The notes under the pieces were generated by a model. That model searched no databases, was not told the origin of the DNA, and saw only the letters and a list, made by a program, of their open reading frames with translations. Shown piece by piece: positions 1 through 5,542 of a stretch of DNA of 5,743 bases. Each line of letters begins with the position of its first letter. The first letter of the stretch is position 1. This DNA is from JAICIG01 sp035532215 (lineage in GTDB: Bacteria; Planctomycetota; Planctomycetia; Pirellulales; JAICIG01): contig DATKRK010000219.1 in the NCBI GenBank assembly GCA_035532215.1, forward strand, positions 1 through 5,743, written 5' to 3'. The position numbers and the translations under genes are program-made.

Positions 1-8
1 GCCGTCGG

Positions 9-45
9 CGGCCGCGTGGCGCCAATCGGAGACGGGGATTGAAAC
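9..45 (+). CRISPR. Possible terminal CRISPR repeat at window edge
   Basis: The stretch ending at 45 finishes with GACGGGGATTGAAAC. The GATTGAAAC terminus is the hallmark 3' end of many type I and type III CRISPR repeats, and a repeat of 36-37 nt ending here would begin near 9. Only one copy is visible. The bases after it (46 onward) run straight into an interspersed palindrome rather than a second repeat, so if this is an array it lies to the left of the window and this is its last, leader-distal repeat. No cas gene is present. A chance match cannot be excluded from a single copy. Confidence 0.33.
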
Positions 46-51
46 GGTTTG

Positions 52-171
52 CGGATCCCAGGCATAAATGCCTGGGCTACGTAAAAATACAGCATCCACG
101 CCCTCTCGCAACGGTCGAGGTGCTGGCGTCTGACTTGTGTAGAACAACGAGGCGTTTACGCCTGGGATCCG
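52..171. repeat. Inverted-repeat element, CCCAGGC family
   Basis: Arms 52-73 and 150-171 are reverse complements at 20 of 22 positions, and both differences fall in the AAA-loop flanks. Each arm is itself palindromic: 57-76 pairs CCCAGGCA with TGCCTGGG around TAAA, and 150-163 pairs AGGCG with CGCCT around TTTA. The roughly 76 bases between the arms show no coding signal. This organisation resembles a small non-autonomous palindromic or MITE-like element. The motif resembles dispersed intergenic repeats I associate with Planctomycetes, which is an inference from memory. Confidence 0.7.
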
Positions 172-198
172 ATGAACGACGAAAAACCGTTGTCATGC

Positions 199-214
199 GG
201 CCCCTTCAGGGGCC
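199..214. repeat. Short GGCCCC/GGGGCC hairpin
   Basis: GGCCCC (199-204) and GGGGCC (209-214) form a perfect 6-bp stem with a TTCA loop. There is no T-run on either side, so it is unlikely to be an intrinsic terminator. It lies between two larger palindromic elements and probably belongs to the same repeat-rich tract. Confidence 0.5.
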
Positions 215-226
215 AAGTGCGGCACT

Positions 227-312
227 GTAGGCAGCGCCCTCCGTGGCGTTCCGTACACCCGGTGTTCACCGTCTATCGCGCGTCACGGAACGCCACGCAG
301 CGCGCTGCCTAC
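227..312. repeat. 28-bp-arm inverted repeat (GTAGGCAGCGC family)
   Basis: Arms 227-254 and 285-312 are reverse complements with 26 of 28 matches. They include a perfect 13-bp core, CGTGGCGTTCCGT (242-254), paired with ACGGAACGCCACG (285-297). The spacer is 30 bases. A transcript would fold into a long stem-loop. There is no coding potential and no transposase, so it looks like a dispersed, possibly mobilised intergenic palindrome. Confidence 0.75.
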
Positions 313-491
313 GGAGAATCTCTTTTACATTCGGTCAAATGGCATCATTACCCGCCGCCGCGCTGAAAAAGCTCGGCACAGGCGACCTGCAAACCGCCGC
401 CAGCGGCCGGCCCGCCGACGTTTCGCCGGGGCTCTACTTCACGCGGTGACGAATGAGACATTTCGACATTCGCGTGGGCGGCCTCCCGCCA

Positions 492-512
492 CGACGGGGC
501 TTGTCCCCGTCG
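492..512. repeat. Short CGACGGGG hairpin
   Basis: CGACGGGG (492-499) and CCCCGTCG (505-512) form a perfect 8-bp stem around the loop CTTGT. No T-run follows on either strand. It sits 15 bases upstream of the larger nested repeat and is probably part of the same tract. Confidence 0.5.
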
Positions 513-527
513 AGCGCTGATTGGCAG

Positions 528-664
528 CTAGCCCGGATGATTCATCAGCCCACACTAACCCGAAGCGCCAGCGAGGTGGAGCAACGCACTTACCTCGCTG
601 GCGCTTCGGGTTGGTATCGAGCGCTTTCTCAAGTAATAGCCGGGCCGTGAATAATCCGGGCTAG
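528..664. repeat. Nested inverted-repeat element (AACCCGAAGCGCCAGCGAGG family)
   Basis: Two nested pairs of arms are present. The inner pair, 557-577 and 592-612, is a perfect 21-bp inverted repeat with a 14-base loop. The outer pair, 528-544 and 648-664, matches at 16 of 17 positions and begins CTAGCCCGGAT on either strand. The whole would fold into a long cruciform of about 137 bases. It contains no open frame that looks like a gene. The inner motif is of a kind I recall as highly dispersed in Pirellulales intergenic regions; the copy number cannot be checked here. Confidence 0.8.
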
Positions 665-668
665 AAGC

Positions 669-740
669 CGCCTTGAAAAAAGGCGCCCCCGTCCCGCGTT
701 CGCCGCGACCTTCGGCCGCGGCGAACGCTGGACGGGGGCG
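669..740 (-). terminator. Strong GC hairpin, possible minus-strand terminator
   Basis: Arms 684-707 and 717-740 are complementary at 23 of 24 positions with a 9-base loop, giving a very stable stem. Six A residues at 676-681 lie just to the left. Read on the minus strand the stem is therefore followed by CC and a run of six T, the layout of a rho-independent terminator. A smaller hairpin (CGCCTT 669-674 with AAGGCG 680-685) overlaps the A-run. No convincing minus-strand gene lies to its right, so it may simply be another dispersed palindrome in this tract. Confidence 0.45.
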
Positions 741-1143
741 AGGAAATAGGCGCCTTGGGTCGATTGCTAGCTCCCAATCCTTGGCTCGACGGAGGCAAGC
801 TCCGTGGCGGCCGAACGTCTCATTTTTGGCCGCGCGCGGTATACGGGCCGAGATCGAACGGCGGTCGCCCTAGCGAGCCTGCCGGCTGCCGATGACTTGC
901 ACCGCTTGGCCGAGCATGACGTGCGATTCGGCGCCGCGCCACTCGCACCGCGCGGGCGCGCCGGTCCGAGTCGCCGCAGCAACGTCAGCAGCGTCGGTCG
1001 ATGTGACCGAGGCTCGCAAAAACCCGGATTTGCCACGCTGGGCCGCAACATCAATCCAAGTGTCGTGGAGGCGCTGCGAGTGGCGATGAGACCGCTCGAC
1101 CGGGAATCCATCGACACGGTTTTCCGCCATCACTGGGCGCTGC
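741..1143. other. Intergenic stretch without a recognisable gene
   Basis: Open frames exist on both strands (for example 804-1160 on + and 870-1235 on -), but they overlap one another. Their translations are rich in Arg, Ala, Pro and Ser, as expected of shadow frames in GC-rich DNA, and they show no recognisable motif. No start is preceded by a good ribosome binding site. I see no tRNA, no large repeat and no terminator for upstream + strand transcription. It may hold the regulatory region of the operon or decayed gene material. Confidence 0.5.
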
Positions 1144-1155
1144 ATGCAACGTTCG

Positions 1156-1161
1156 TATAAT
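1156..1161 (+). promoter_or_regulatory. Putative -10 promoter element of the operon
   Basis: A perfect TATAAT lies 72 bases upstream of the preferred ATG of the phosphoesterase gene, in otherwise GC-rich sequence where an A/T hexamer stands out. The bases about 17 positions upstream show no good TTGACA match, and there is no TG extension, so the -35 side is weak or activator-dependent. Transcription would start near 1168, giving a leader of about 66 nt. It would also place the alternative upstream ATG (1144) outside the transcript. Confidence 0.45.
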
Positions 1162-1233
1162 GACGGCGCTGTTGGAGAAGACCTGGCCCGCGCCTTGAAG
1201 GCGACACGTGATTGCCACTGGACAAGCTGCAGC

Positions 1234-2202
1234 ATGGCCTATCTCGCGATTCTTCACATTTCGGATTTGCACCGCGACCCGTCGCATGAGGTCACGAATG
1301 GTGCCCTGCTGGACTCGTTGCTGCGCGACCGCGACCGATACCGCCACGAAACCCCCGCTATTCCCGATCCCAACATCATCATCGTCAGCGGCGACATTAT
1401 TCACGGCGTCAAAGCGGACGCGCGCAATCCGGAAGGCGAACTCCGCCGCCAGTATGAGCAGGCGGAAGAGTTCTTGATCGGCCTTGCGGAAAACGTTGTT
1501 GGCGGAGACCGCGAGAAGGTCATTCTGATACCGGGAAACCATGATGTCAGTTTCTTCCATACGCTCCAGAGCATGAGGCAGGTCGAGGTCAAGCTCGACA
1601 CAAAGGAAGATCGGGCTGCCGCCGTCTCGATGGGGCGTCGCTTGGATGGGGTGGGGTCTGTGGTGCGCTGGTCTTGGAGCGGGTTCTGCTTTTACGAGAT
1701 CACGGATCAGGCCAAATATGATGCCCGGCTCCAAGCGTTTTGCACCTTTTACCAACGGTTCTATGGCGAAAAGCGCAGCTATAGCCTTAAGGCCGAAGAG
1801 AAGTTCGATGTCTTTGACTTCCCCGAATACAACGTGACCATTGCGGGGCTAAGCAGTTGCCACGAAAACGACCCTCTGAACAAGAAAGGGGCAATCCATC
1901 CTGACTGCCTCGCCGCAGCGATGAGGAAGCTATGCGAGCCAGCATACCGGGGCCGCCTTCTGCTTGCGACGTGGCATCACAACACGAGCGGCGGGCCTAC
2001 CCAGGCGGACTACATGGATGTCGACATTCTCCAGGTGATGATTGACGACGGGTTCAGCATCGGCTTACACGGGCACCAGCATAAGCCGCAGTTCATCGAA
2101 GACCGCCGAGTGTTCGGCGGAGCGAGGAAGATTACGGTTATCAGCGCGGGAACGCTCTGCGCCGGGCGACAGGAATTGCCCGCCGGGCAAATGCGGGCGT
2201 AG
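1234..2202 (+). CDS. Calcineurin-like metallophosphoesterase (N-terminal part, cut by in-frame TAG)
   Basis: This is a metal-dependent phosphoesterase of the calcineurin-like superfamily. These enzymes use two bound metal ions to cleave phosphomono- or phosphodiesters, and the substrate here is unknown. Numbered from the ATG at 1234, all five family motifs are present: D11-x-H13 (HISDLH), G53-D54 with H57 (SGDIIH), G101-N-H-D104 (PGNHD), H248-H249 (TWHHN) and G280-H-x-H283 (GHQH). It therefore looks catalytically complete. There is no signal peptide or membrane segment, so it is probably cytoplasmic. The ATG at 1234 is preferred over the in-frame ATG at 1144 because the family fold starts directly at residue 3 (YLAILHISDLH) and the likely -10 box lies downstream of 1144. 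The ribosome binding site is weak. The frame stops at TAG 2200-2202 after 322 codons, but the same frame continues with family-like sequence, so this is the front part of a longer protein. It is first in an operon with an Hsp90-like ATPase. Confidence 0.9.
   Translation: MAYLAILHISDLHRDPSHEVTNGALLDSLLRDRDRYRHETPAIPDPNIIIVSGDIIHGVKADARNPEGELRRQYEQAEEFLIGLAENVVGGDREKVILIPGNHDVSFFHTLQSMRQVEVKLDTKEDRAAAVSMGRRLDGVGSVVRWSWSGFCFYEITDQAKYDARLQAFCTFYQRFYGEKRSYSLKAEEKFDVFDFPEYNVTIAGLSSCHENDPLNKKGAIHPDCLAAAMRKLCEPAYRGRLLLATWHHNTSGGPTQADYMDVDILQVMIDDGFSIGLHGHQHKPQFIEDRRVFGGARKITVISAGTLCAGRQELPAGQMRA
2200..2202 (+). other. In-frame amber codon interrupting the phosphoesterase gene
   Basis: The TAG falls between ..GQMRA and YNILELDPG.., exactly where phosphoesterases of this type usually have a continuous strand leading into the C-terminal part. 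The downstream frame is the same as the upstream one and stays open for 168 codons. The simplest reading is a single C-to-T change of a CAG (Gln) codon. A sequencing error or genuine stop-codon readthrough are alternatives. The other two stops in the operon are TGA and TAA, so TAG reassignment is not ruled out by this window, though nothing here supports it. Confidence 0.85.
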
Positions 2203-2709
2203 TACAACATCCTCGAATTGGACCCCGGCGCATACGAGGCGACATTGCATGTACGCAGAATGCAAAACGAGAATTTCGGGCGCCCTATCTGGGGCCAGGG
2301 TCAGTTTCCCAATTCAGGGAGGAGCTACGTACAATTCGATGTCGAGAAGCCTATAGTCCGCACATTCGCTGCTGAGGACGCGCGAACCGTCGGCGCGGCG
2401 GAAACGGCTTTGCGGGAGTCCAGATTCAGCGAGGCGGTCGCCCTTGTGAAGCCCATCGCCCCGGCCAATCCACTTGCGCGAAAGCTTCTGTGGGAATGCT
2501 ATGTTTCGCTGGAAGATCACCAGGCGATGATCGACGATTTTTATCCGCCATCAACGGCAGCAGAAGCCATCCATATTTGCGAGGCATTGGCGGAGGTGGG
2601 GAACATCGGCCAATTGGCCGATGCCCTAAAACTCCCAATTATCCGCGACTCCAATGATTCCGCAGTCATCGCGGTTCGGGAAAAGCACGCGGCGAGGATG
2701 AAAAAATGA
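2203..2709 (+). pseudogene. C-terminal continuation of the phosphoesterase (helical, repeat-like region)
   Basis: These 168 codons directly follow the TAG in the same frame and end at the TGA that overlaps the next start. The first segment (YNILELDPGAYEATLHVRRM) reads as the last beta-strands of the phosphoesterase fold. The part from about 2370 to 2709 is predicted by eye to be mostly helical, with TPR-like spacing: an A-E-x-A-L-R-E-S-R-F-S-E-A-V-A-L pair, then LARKLLWECYVSLEDHQAM, then EAIHICEALAEVGN. Such regions usually mediate protein contacts, perhaps with the ATPase encoded next. An independent gene could start only at TTG 2218 or ATG 2260. Neither has a Shine-Dalgarno sequence, so separate translation is unlikely. 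With the upstream part the intact protein would be about 491 residues. Confidence 0.8.
2694..2697 (+). promoter_or_regulatory. Ribosome binding site and ATGA overlap for the ATPase gene
   Basis: GAGG at 2694-2697 lies 8 bases before the ATG at 2706, a good Shine-Dalgarno match and spacing. The ATG shares bases with the TGA of the preceding frame (ATGA, 2706-2709), the classic arrangement for translational coupling. If the TAG at 2200 truly stops ribosomes, coupling would be lost and the ATPase would depend on this site alone. Confidence 0.7.
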
Positions 2710-5015
2710 GCGGCAAAATTGCATTCGAGGTCGAGACCGCCCGGGTCTTGGAAATCCTTTCCAAGGAGATTTACGACTCGCCGCTGGCGCTGCTTCGGGA
2801 GAACCTGCAGAACGCCTATGACGCCACGTTGATGCGGTGCGCTCATGAAGGCACGGATGTCTCCGCGGCGGAGATAGAGCTAAAATTCGAGCCCGGTCGC
2901 CTGGTCATCGTCGATCATGGGATCGGCATGACGGAAGAGGTGCTAAGAAACAATTTTTGGAAGGCGGGCTCAAGCGGCAAGAAGACCGAGCTCGCCCGTA
3001 AGGCTGGTGTCATTGGCACGTTCGGCATCGGTGCGATGGCAAACTTCGGGGTTTGCAAAAGACTCCGGGTCGAGACACGGGCCGTCGGATCGGATACCAC
3101 GCTCGTGAGCATCGCTGAGAAGGCAAAGCTTTCCTTCTCGCAGGAATGTATTGAGCTGAGCCATTTGAAAGATGATCGCGGGCCGGGCACAAAGCTCATC
3201 GCCGATCTTGAGGCGGACAGCGCGCTCAACGAATCCCATGCAAAGGATTATCTGGCGTCCTACGCCGCTTATCTTCCGGTCAAGGTAACGCTGAACGGAA
3301 AGCCGATCAGCCAGCGGAAGTATGGCGAAGGCATGACGAAAAGCTTCACCCCCATCGACGAGACTAATTGGACGATAGCGGCGTATGCCGCCCGCGTGCA
3401 GGTTTTGCTCGATCCCAATGGCCAAGCCGCGGCGCGAGTCACAGCCATCAAGCTCGAGGGGGTGGCGATCACTGGAGACATGGTGCTCGTCCAGTCGGGC
3501 GGGCAACTCATTGGGCTTCGAAACTACTTCGGGTTGGCTCCGATTCCAGTAAGCGGCCATTATCAGATGGGCGGATTCGCCAATCTTTCTATCCTCCAGC
3601 CGACGGCGGGCCGCGAGGCGCTCAGCCGCGAGAGCATCGTTCATGCGAACAATCTCGTGTCGCTCGCGGAATTGGCTATTACCGAGAGGATGGCAAAGAC
3701 CGACGCCGCAGACCGAAACACGGCCTTCCAGCAACACGTTCTGTCGATGAATCGCCTTGAGTTCGCAGACAAGGTAACGATTGCAGTTCAGCCTGGTGCG
3801 CTGAATGTCCAGCTAGGGAGTGTCGCCCAGCATTGCCAAGGCAAGACGTCGCACTATTACACCGGGACCGACTCTTCAATCGTCGGAATGTTCTCGGGGG
3901 CGGACTCGTGCTTGTTGCATGTCAGTAAAGCCAATCCACGTCGAAAGCTCCAGACCATGTACATCTCCCAGAAGCTGTCCATTCCCGAAGTGCCGGACAG
4001 GGCCACGGTGAAGAAGGAATACAAGCCGAATGAGTTGCTACGTGAGGAGGCGGCTTTCCTGGCCCGTGTCTTGTCCACACTGAGTGAGGATTATTTGCTG
4101 GCGGACGTTGTCGTCCAACTGGCCGACATCACGCATGGCGTGTCGGTCAAGGTGCAGAAGGACGCGGGGCCGCTACATATTTGGATCGGACGCGACAACT
4201 CCGCGATCAAGCCCGTGATTGCGAGTTATCATACGGCCTACGAGGTCTTTGGCGGGTTCGTGAAGGACTATGTTCGCAACCACATCTACCAGTCGATCAG
4301 CGGGTACGTACCCTCCTCAACGCGCGAAGGGCTGGACGCGCTGACTCGGGTGCTTCAGCGGAACCGCGAGATATACCGTTACGCGGAAAGCGAGCTGGGA
4401 GACATCGAGCCGTTGCTCGGTGATTATCTGGCCGGGGAAATCAGCTTGGCTCAGGTACTTTCCGTGGCAAGGAGTTCGGGGCGGCCGTCGACGCAGACGG
4501 TCAACCTGGATCAGGTTGGCACAGTCGAAGAAGCGATTCCCGATGTCGTTCAGCTTTCGGATGCGCCCCAGCCGCCCACGGATCAGGAATACAGTGCTTC
4601 TCCCCCGATCCTGCGAACCGACACGCCTTGCCCCTCGAAGATTCTGACCACAAAGGCCAAGCATCCGCAACTCAATGATTTCACGATGTTCCTCGGGCTT
4701 TCCGAGAGGATCACCAAGTTGCAGGGCGACTTTTTCCACTATCCTCATACCACGAAGATTATTTGGGCGGGTCACCGCATAGTCTACATCTTCTCGGACG
4801 AAACAGGAAAGATCGCCCTGTATTACGACATCGAGCTCCGAGAGCCGCTTGAAGAAAAGTCAGCGAGTGGCGGGATGTTTCCGACAACCACGCTGGTTTT
4901 GAAGAACCGGATTTATGTGCCGGTGCCTGTGTTGTTGGAGCCAGCGTTTCGCCCTATGGACGGCGCAAAGGAATTCTTCGTGCGGTTTGACCTTATCGTG
5001 GCATCGTCGCCCTAA
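2706..5015 (+). CDS. Hsp90/HtpG-like GHKL ATPase, 769 aa
   Basis: This is a large ATP-binding protein of the GHKL superfamily (gyrase, Hsp90, histidine kinase, MutL). Residues about 1-200 form the ATPase domain. The N-box is L-R-E32-N-L-Q-N36-A-Y-D39, where E32 is the expected catalytic base and N36 the Mg ligand. The G1 box is D70-H-G-I-G74, the G2 box is G104-T-F-G-I-G109, and a G-T pair (161-162) matches the G3 position. The order and the GTFGIG form are closest to Hsp90/HtpG rather than MutL or kinases. Residues about 210-320 resemble the Hsp90 middle domain; LQPTAGREALSRES (297-310) recalls its conserved Ser-Arg-Glu loop, which supplies an arginine to ATP hydrolysis. Beyond 330 the protein is unrecognised: a mixed region to about 590, a Pro/Gln/Thr-rich linker (590-650), and a C-terminal beta-rich part (651-769). 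At 769 residues it exceeds bacterial HtpG (about 620-640) and lacks an obvious HtpG C-terminal dimerisation domain. No signal peptide or membrane segment is seen. It is coupled to the phosphoesterase by ATGA, suggesting the two act together. A role as sensor or remodelling partner is inferred. Confidence 0.92.
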   Translation: MSGKIAFEVETARVLEILSKEIYDSPLALLRENLQNAYDATLMRCAHEGTDVSAAEIELKFEPGRLVIVDHGIGMTEEVLRNNFWKAGSSGKKTELARKAGVIGTFGIGAMANFGVCKRLRVETRAVGSDTTLVSIAEKAKLSFSQECIELSHLKDDRGPGTKLIADLEADSALNESHAKDYLASYAAYLPVKVTLNGKPISQRKYGEGMTKSFTPIDETNWTIAAYAARVQVLLDPNGQAAARVTAIKLEGVAITGDMVLVQSGGQLIGLRNYFGLAPIPVSGHYQMGGFANLSILQPTAGREALSRESIVHANNLVSLAELAITERMAKTDAADRNTAFQQHVLSMNRLEFADKVTIAVQPGALNVQLGSVAQHCQGKTSHYYTGTDSSIVGMFSGADSCLLHVSKANPRRKLQTMYISQKLSIPEVPDRATVKKEYKPNELLREEAAFLARVLSTLSEDYLLADVVVQLADITHGVSVKVQKDAGPLHIWIGRDNSAIKPVIASYHTAYEVFGGFVKDYVRNHIYQSISGYVPSSTREGLDALTRVLQRNREIYRYAESELGDIEPLLGDYLAGEISLAQVLSVARSSGRPSTQTVNLDQVGTVEEAIPDVVQLSDAPQPPTDQEYSASPPILRTDTPCPSKILTTKAKHPQLNDFTMFLGLSERITKLQGDFFHYPHTTKIIWAGHRIVYIFSDETGKIALYYDIELREPLEEKSASGGMFPTTTLVLKNRIYVPVPVLLEPAFRPMDGAKEFFVRFDLIVASSP

Positions 5016-5424
5016 AATACCTTTGCCGGTCGGCAGCAACCCCCTTCCGTGCAAGTGTGGCGCGGCTTGCATCGAACCTTGATTGTGACGAGCCGTGGGA
5101 GTGAACTTAGACAAATTGGTCCAACACGCCGACGCGCCGCAGCCGAAAACGAGACCGTGAGGGGCAAGGCGGCCCTGGAATCGGTTGAAAGGCAATCGCG
5201 AGTCGGCCAACGGCGGCGACCTCTTGAGCGCCGCTGCTATGCAGCCTTTACGTCGAGCTTGGCGCCTCGGCGCCTGCCCGAGGAACCGGGCGTCGCCGTT
5301 TTGCCGCTCGATCGGCTGGCGATGCTCCTTCAGCGTCAGCTCGGCCACTTTCCGGCGACGCTCTTCGATCTGCACTTTACGCTTCAGGCTGACAGGCAGG
5401 GGCGGCGGGCGGCGGGCGGCGGTA
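5016..5424. other. Right-hand intergenic stretch, possible decayed HTH fragment
   Basis: No convincing gene follows the ATPase, and I find no clear hairpin plus T-run terminator just after its TAA. Open frames on both strands are low-complexity and overlap. On the minus strand, about 5316-5400, the translation LKRKVQIEERRRKVAEL followed by TLKEHRQ has the charged helical look of the start of a helix-turn-helix DNA-binding protein. The frame then degenerates into Arg/Gly/Pro-rich sequence and runs into the shadow of the ATPase gene. It may be a remnant of a DNA-binding or recombinase gene, but support is thin. Confidence 0.35.
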
Positions 5425-5542
5425 CGTAGGTCAGGCTTTCCAGCCTGACGGGCGTCAGGCGAGCCTGAGCGGCGACGGATTGCGCCAGGCTGGAAAGCCG
5501 GGGCTACGACGAATTGTGTCAGGCTGGAAAGCCTGACCTACG
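5425..5542. repeat. Perfect 25-bp inverted repeat with internal degenerate copies
   Basis: Arms 5425-5449 (CGTAGGTCAGGC..) and 5518-5542 (..GCCTGACCTACG) are exact reverse complements over 25 bases. Each arm is also self-palindromic: TCAGGCT, a short A/T-rich centre, then AGCCTGA. A diverged copy in the orientation of the right arm lies between them at 5485-5508 (CCAGGCTGG, then AAAGCC, GGGGCTACG). A still shorter palindrome, TCAGGC-GA-GCCTGA, lies at 5455-5468. This is a cluster of at least three copies of one palindromic repeat. It belongs to a different family from those on the left but is of the same style. Confidence 0.85.

Noticed and set aside
339..449. Small 36-residue frame ending ..DVSPGLYFTR
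   Set aside because: The ending resembles the SPGLYF motif near C-termini of some secreted proteins, so it could be a gene-end remnant. It has no ribosome binding site nearby, lies in a repeat tract, and is too short to support.
1144..1233. Upstream in-frame ATG extending the phosphoesterase by 30 residues
   Set aside because: The extension is not family-like, has no ribosome binding site, and starts upstream of the likely -10 box at 1156-1161.
767..1235. Overlapping open frames on both strands upstream of the operon
   Set aside because: Their compositions are Arg/Ala/Ser-rich, with no motif and mutual overlap; they look like GC-driven shadow frames.
2218..2709. Separate 163-residue gene starting at TTG 2218
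   Set aside because: There is no ribosome binding site, it is in the same frame as the upstream gene, and its first residues complete the phosphoesterase fold. It is better read as the continuation of a gene broken by TAG.
2970..3737. 255-residue minus-strand frame inside the ATPase gene
   Set aside because: It is antisense to a clearly conserved Hsp90-like coding region and has no recognisable motif.
5016..5060. Terminator for the operon just after the TAA
   Set aside because: GCC-GGTC-GGC gives only a 3-bp stem and no T-run follows.
4860..5375. 171-residue minus-strand frame overlapping the end of the ATPase gene
   Set aside because: Most of it is the shadow of the ATPase gene. Only the first 20-30 residues look protein-like and are reported separately as a possible remnant.
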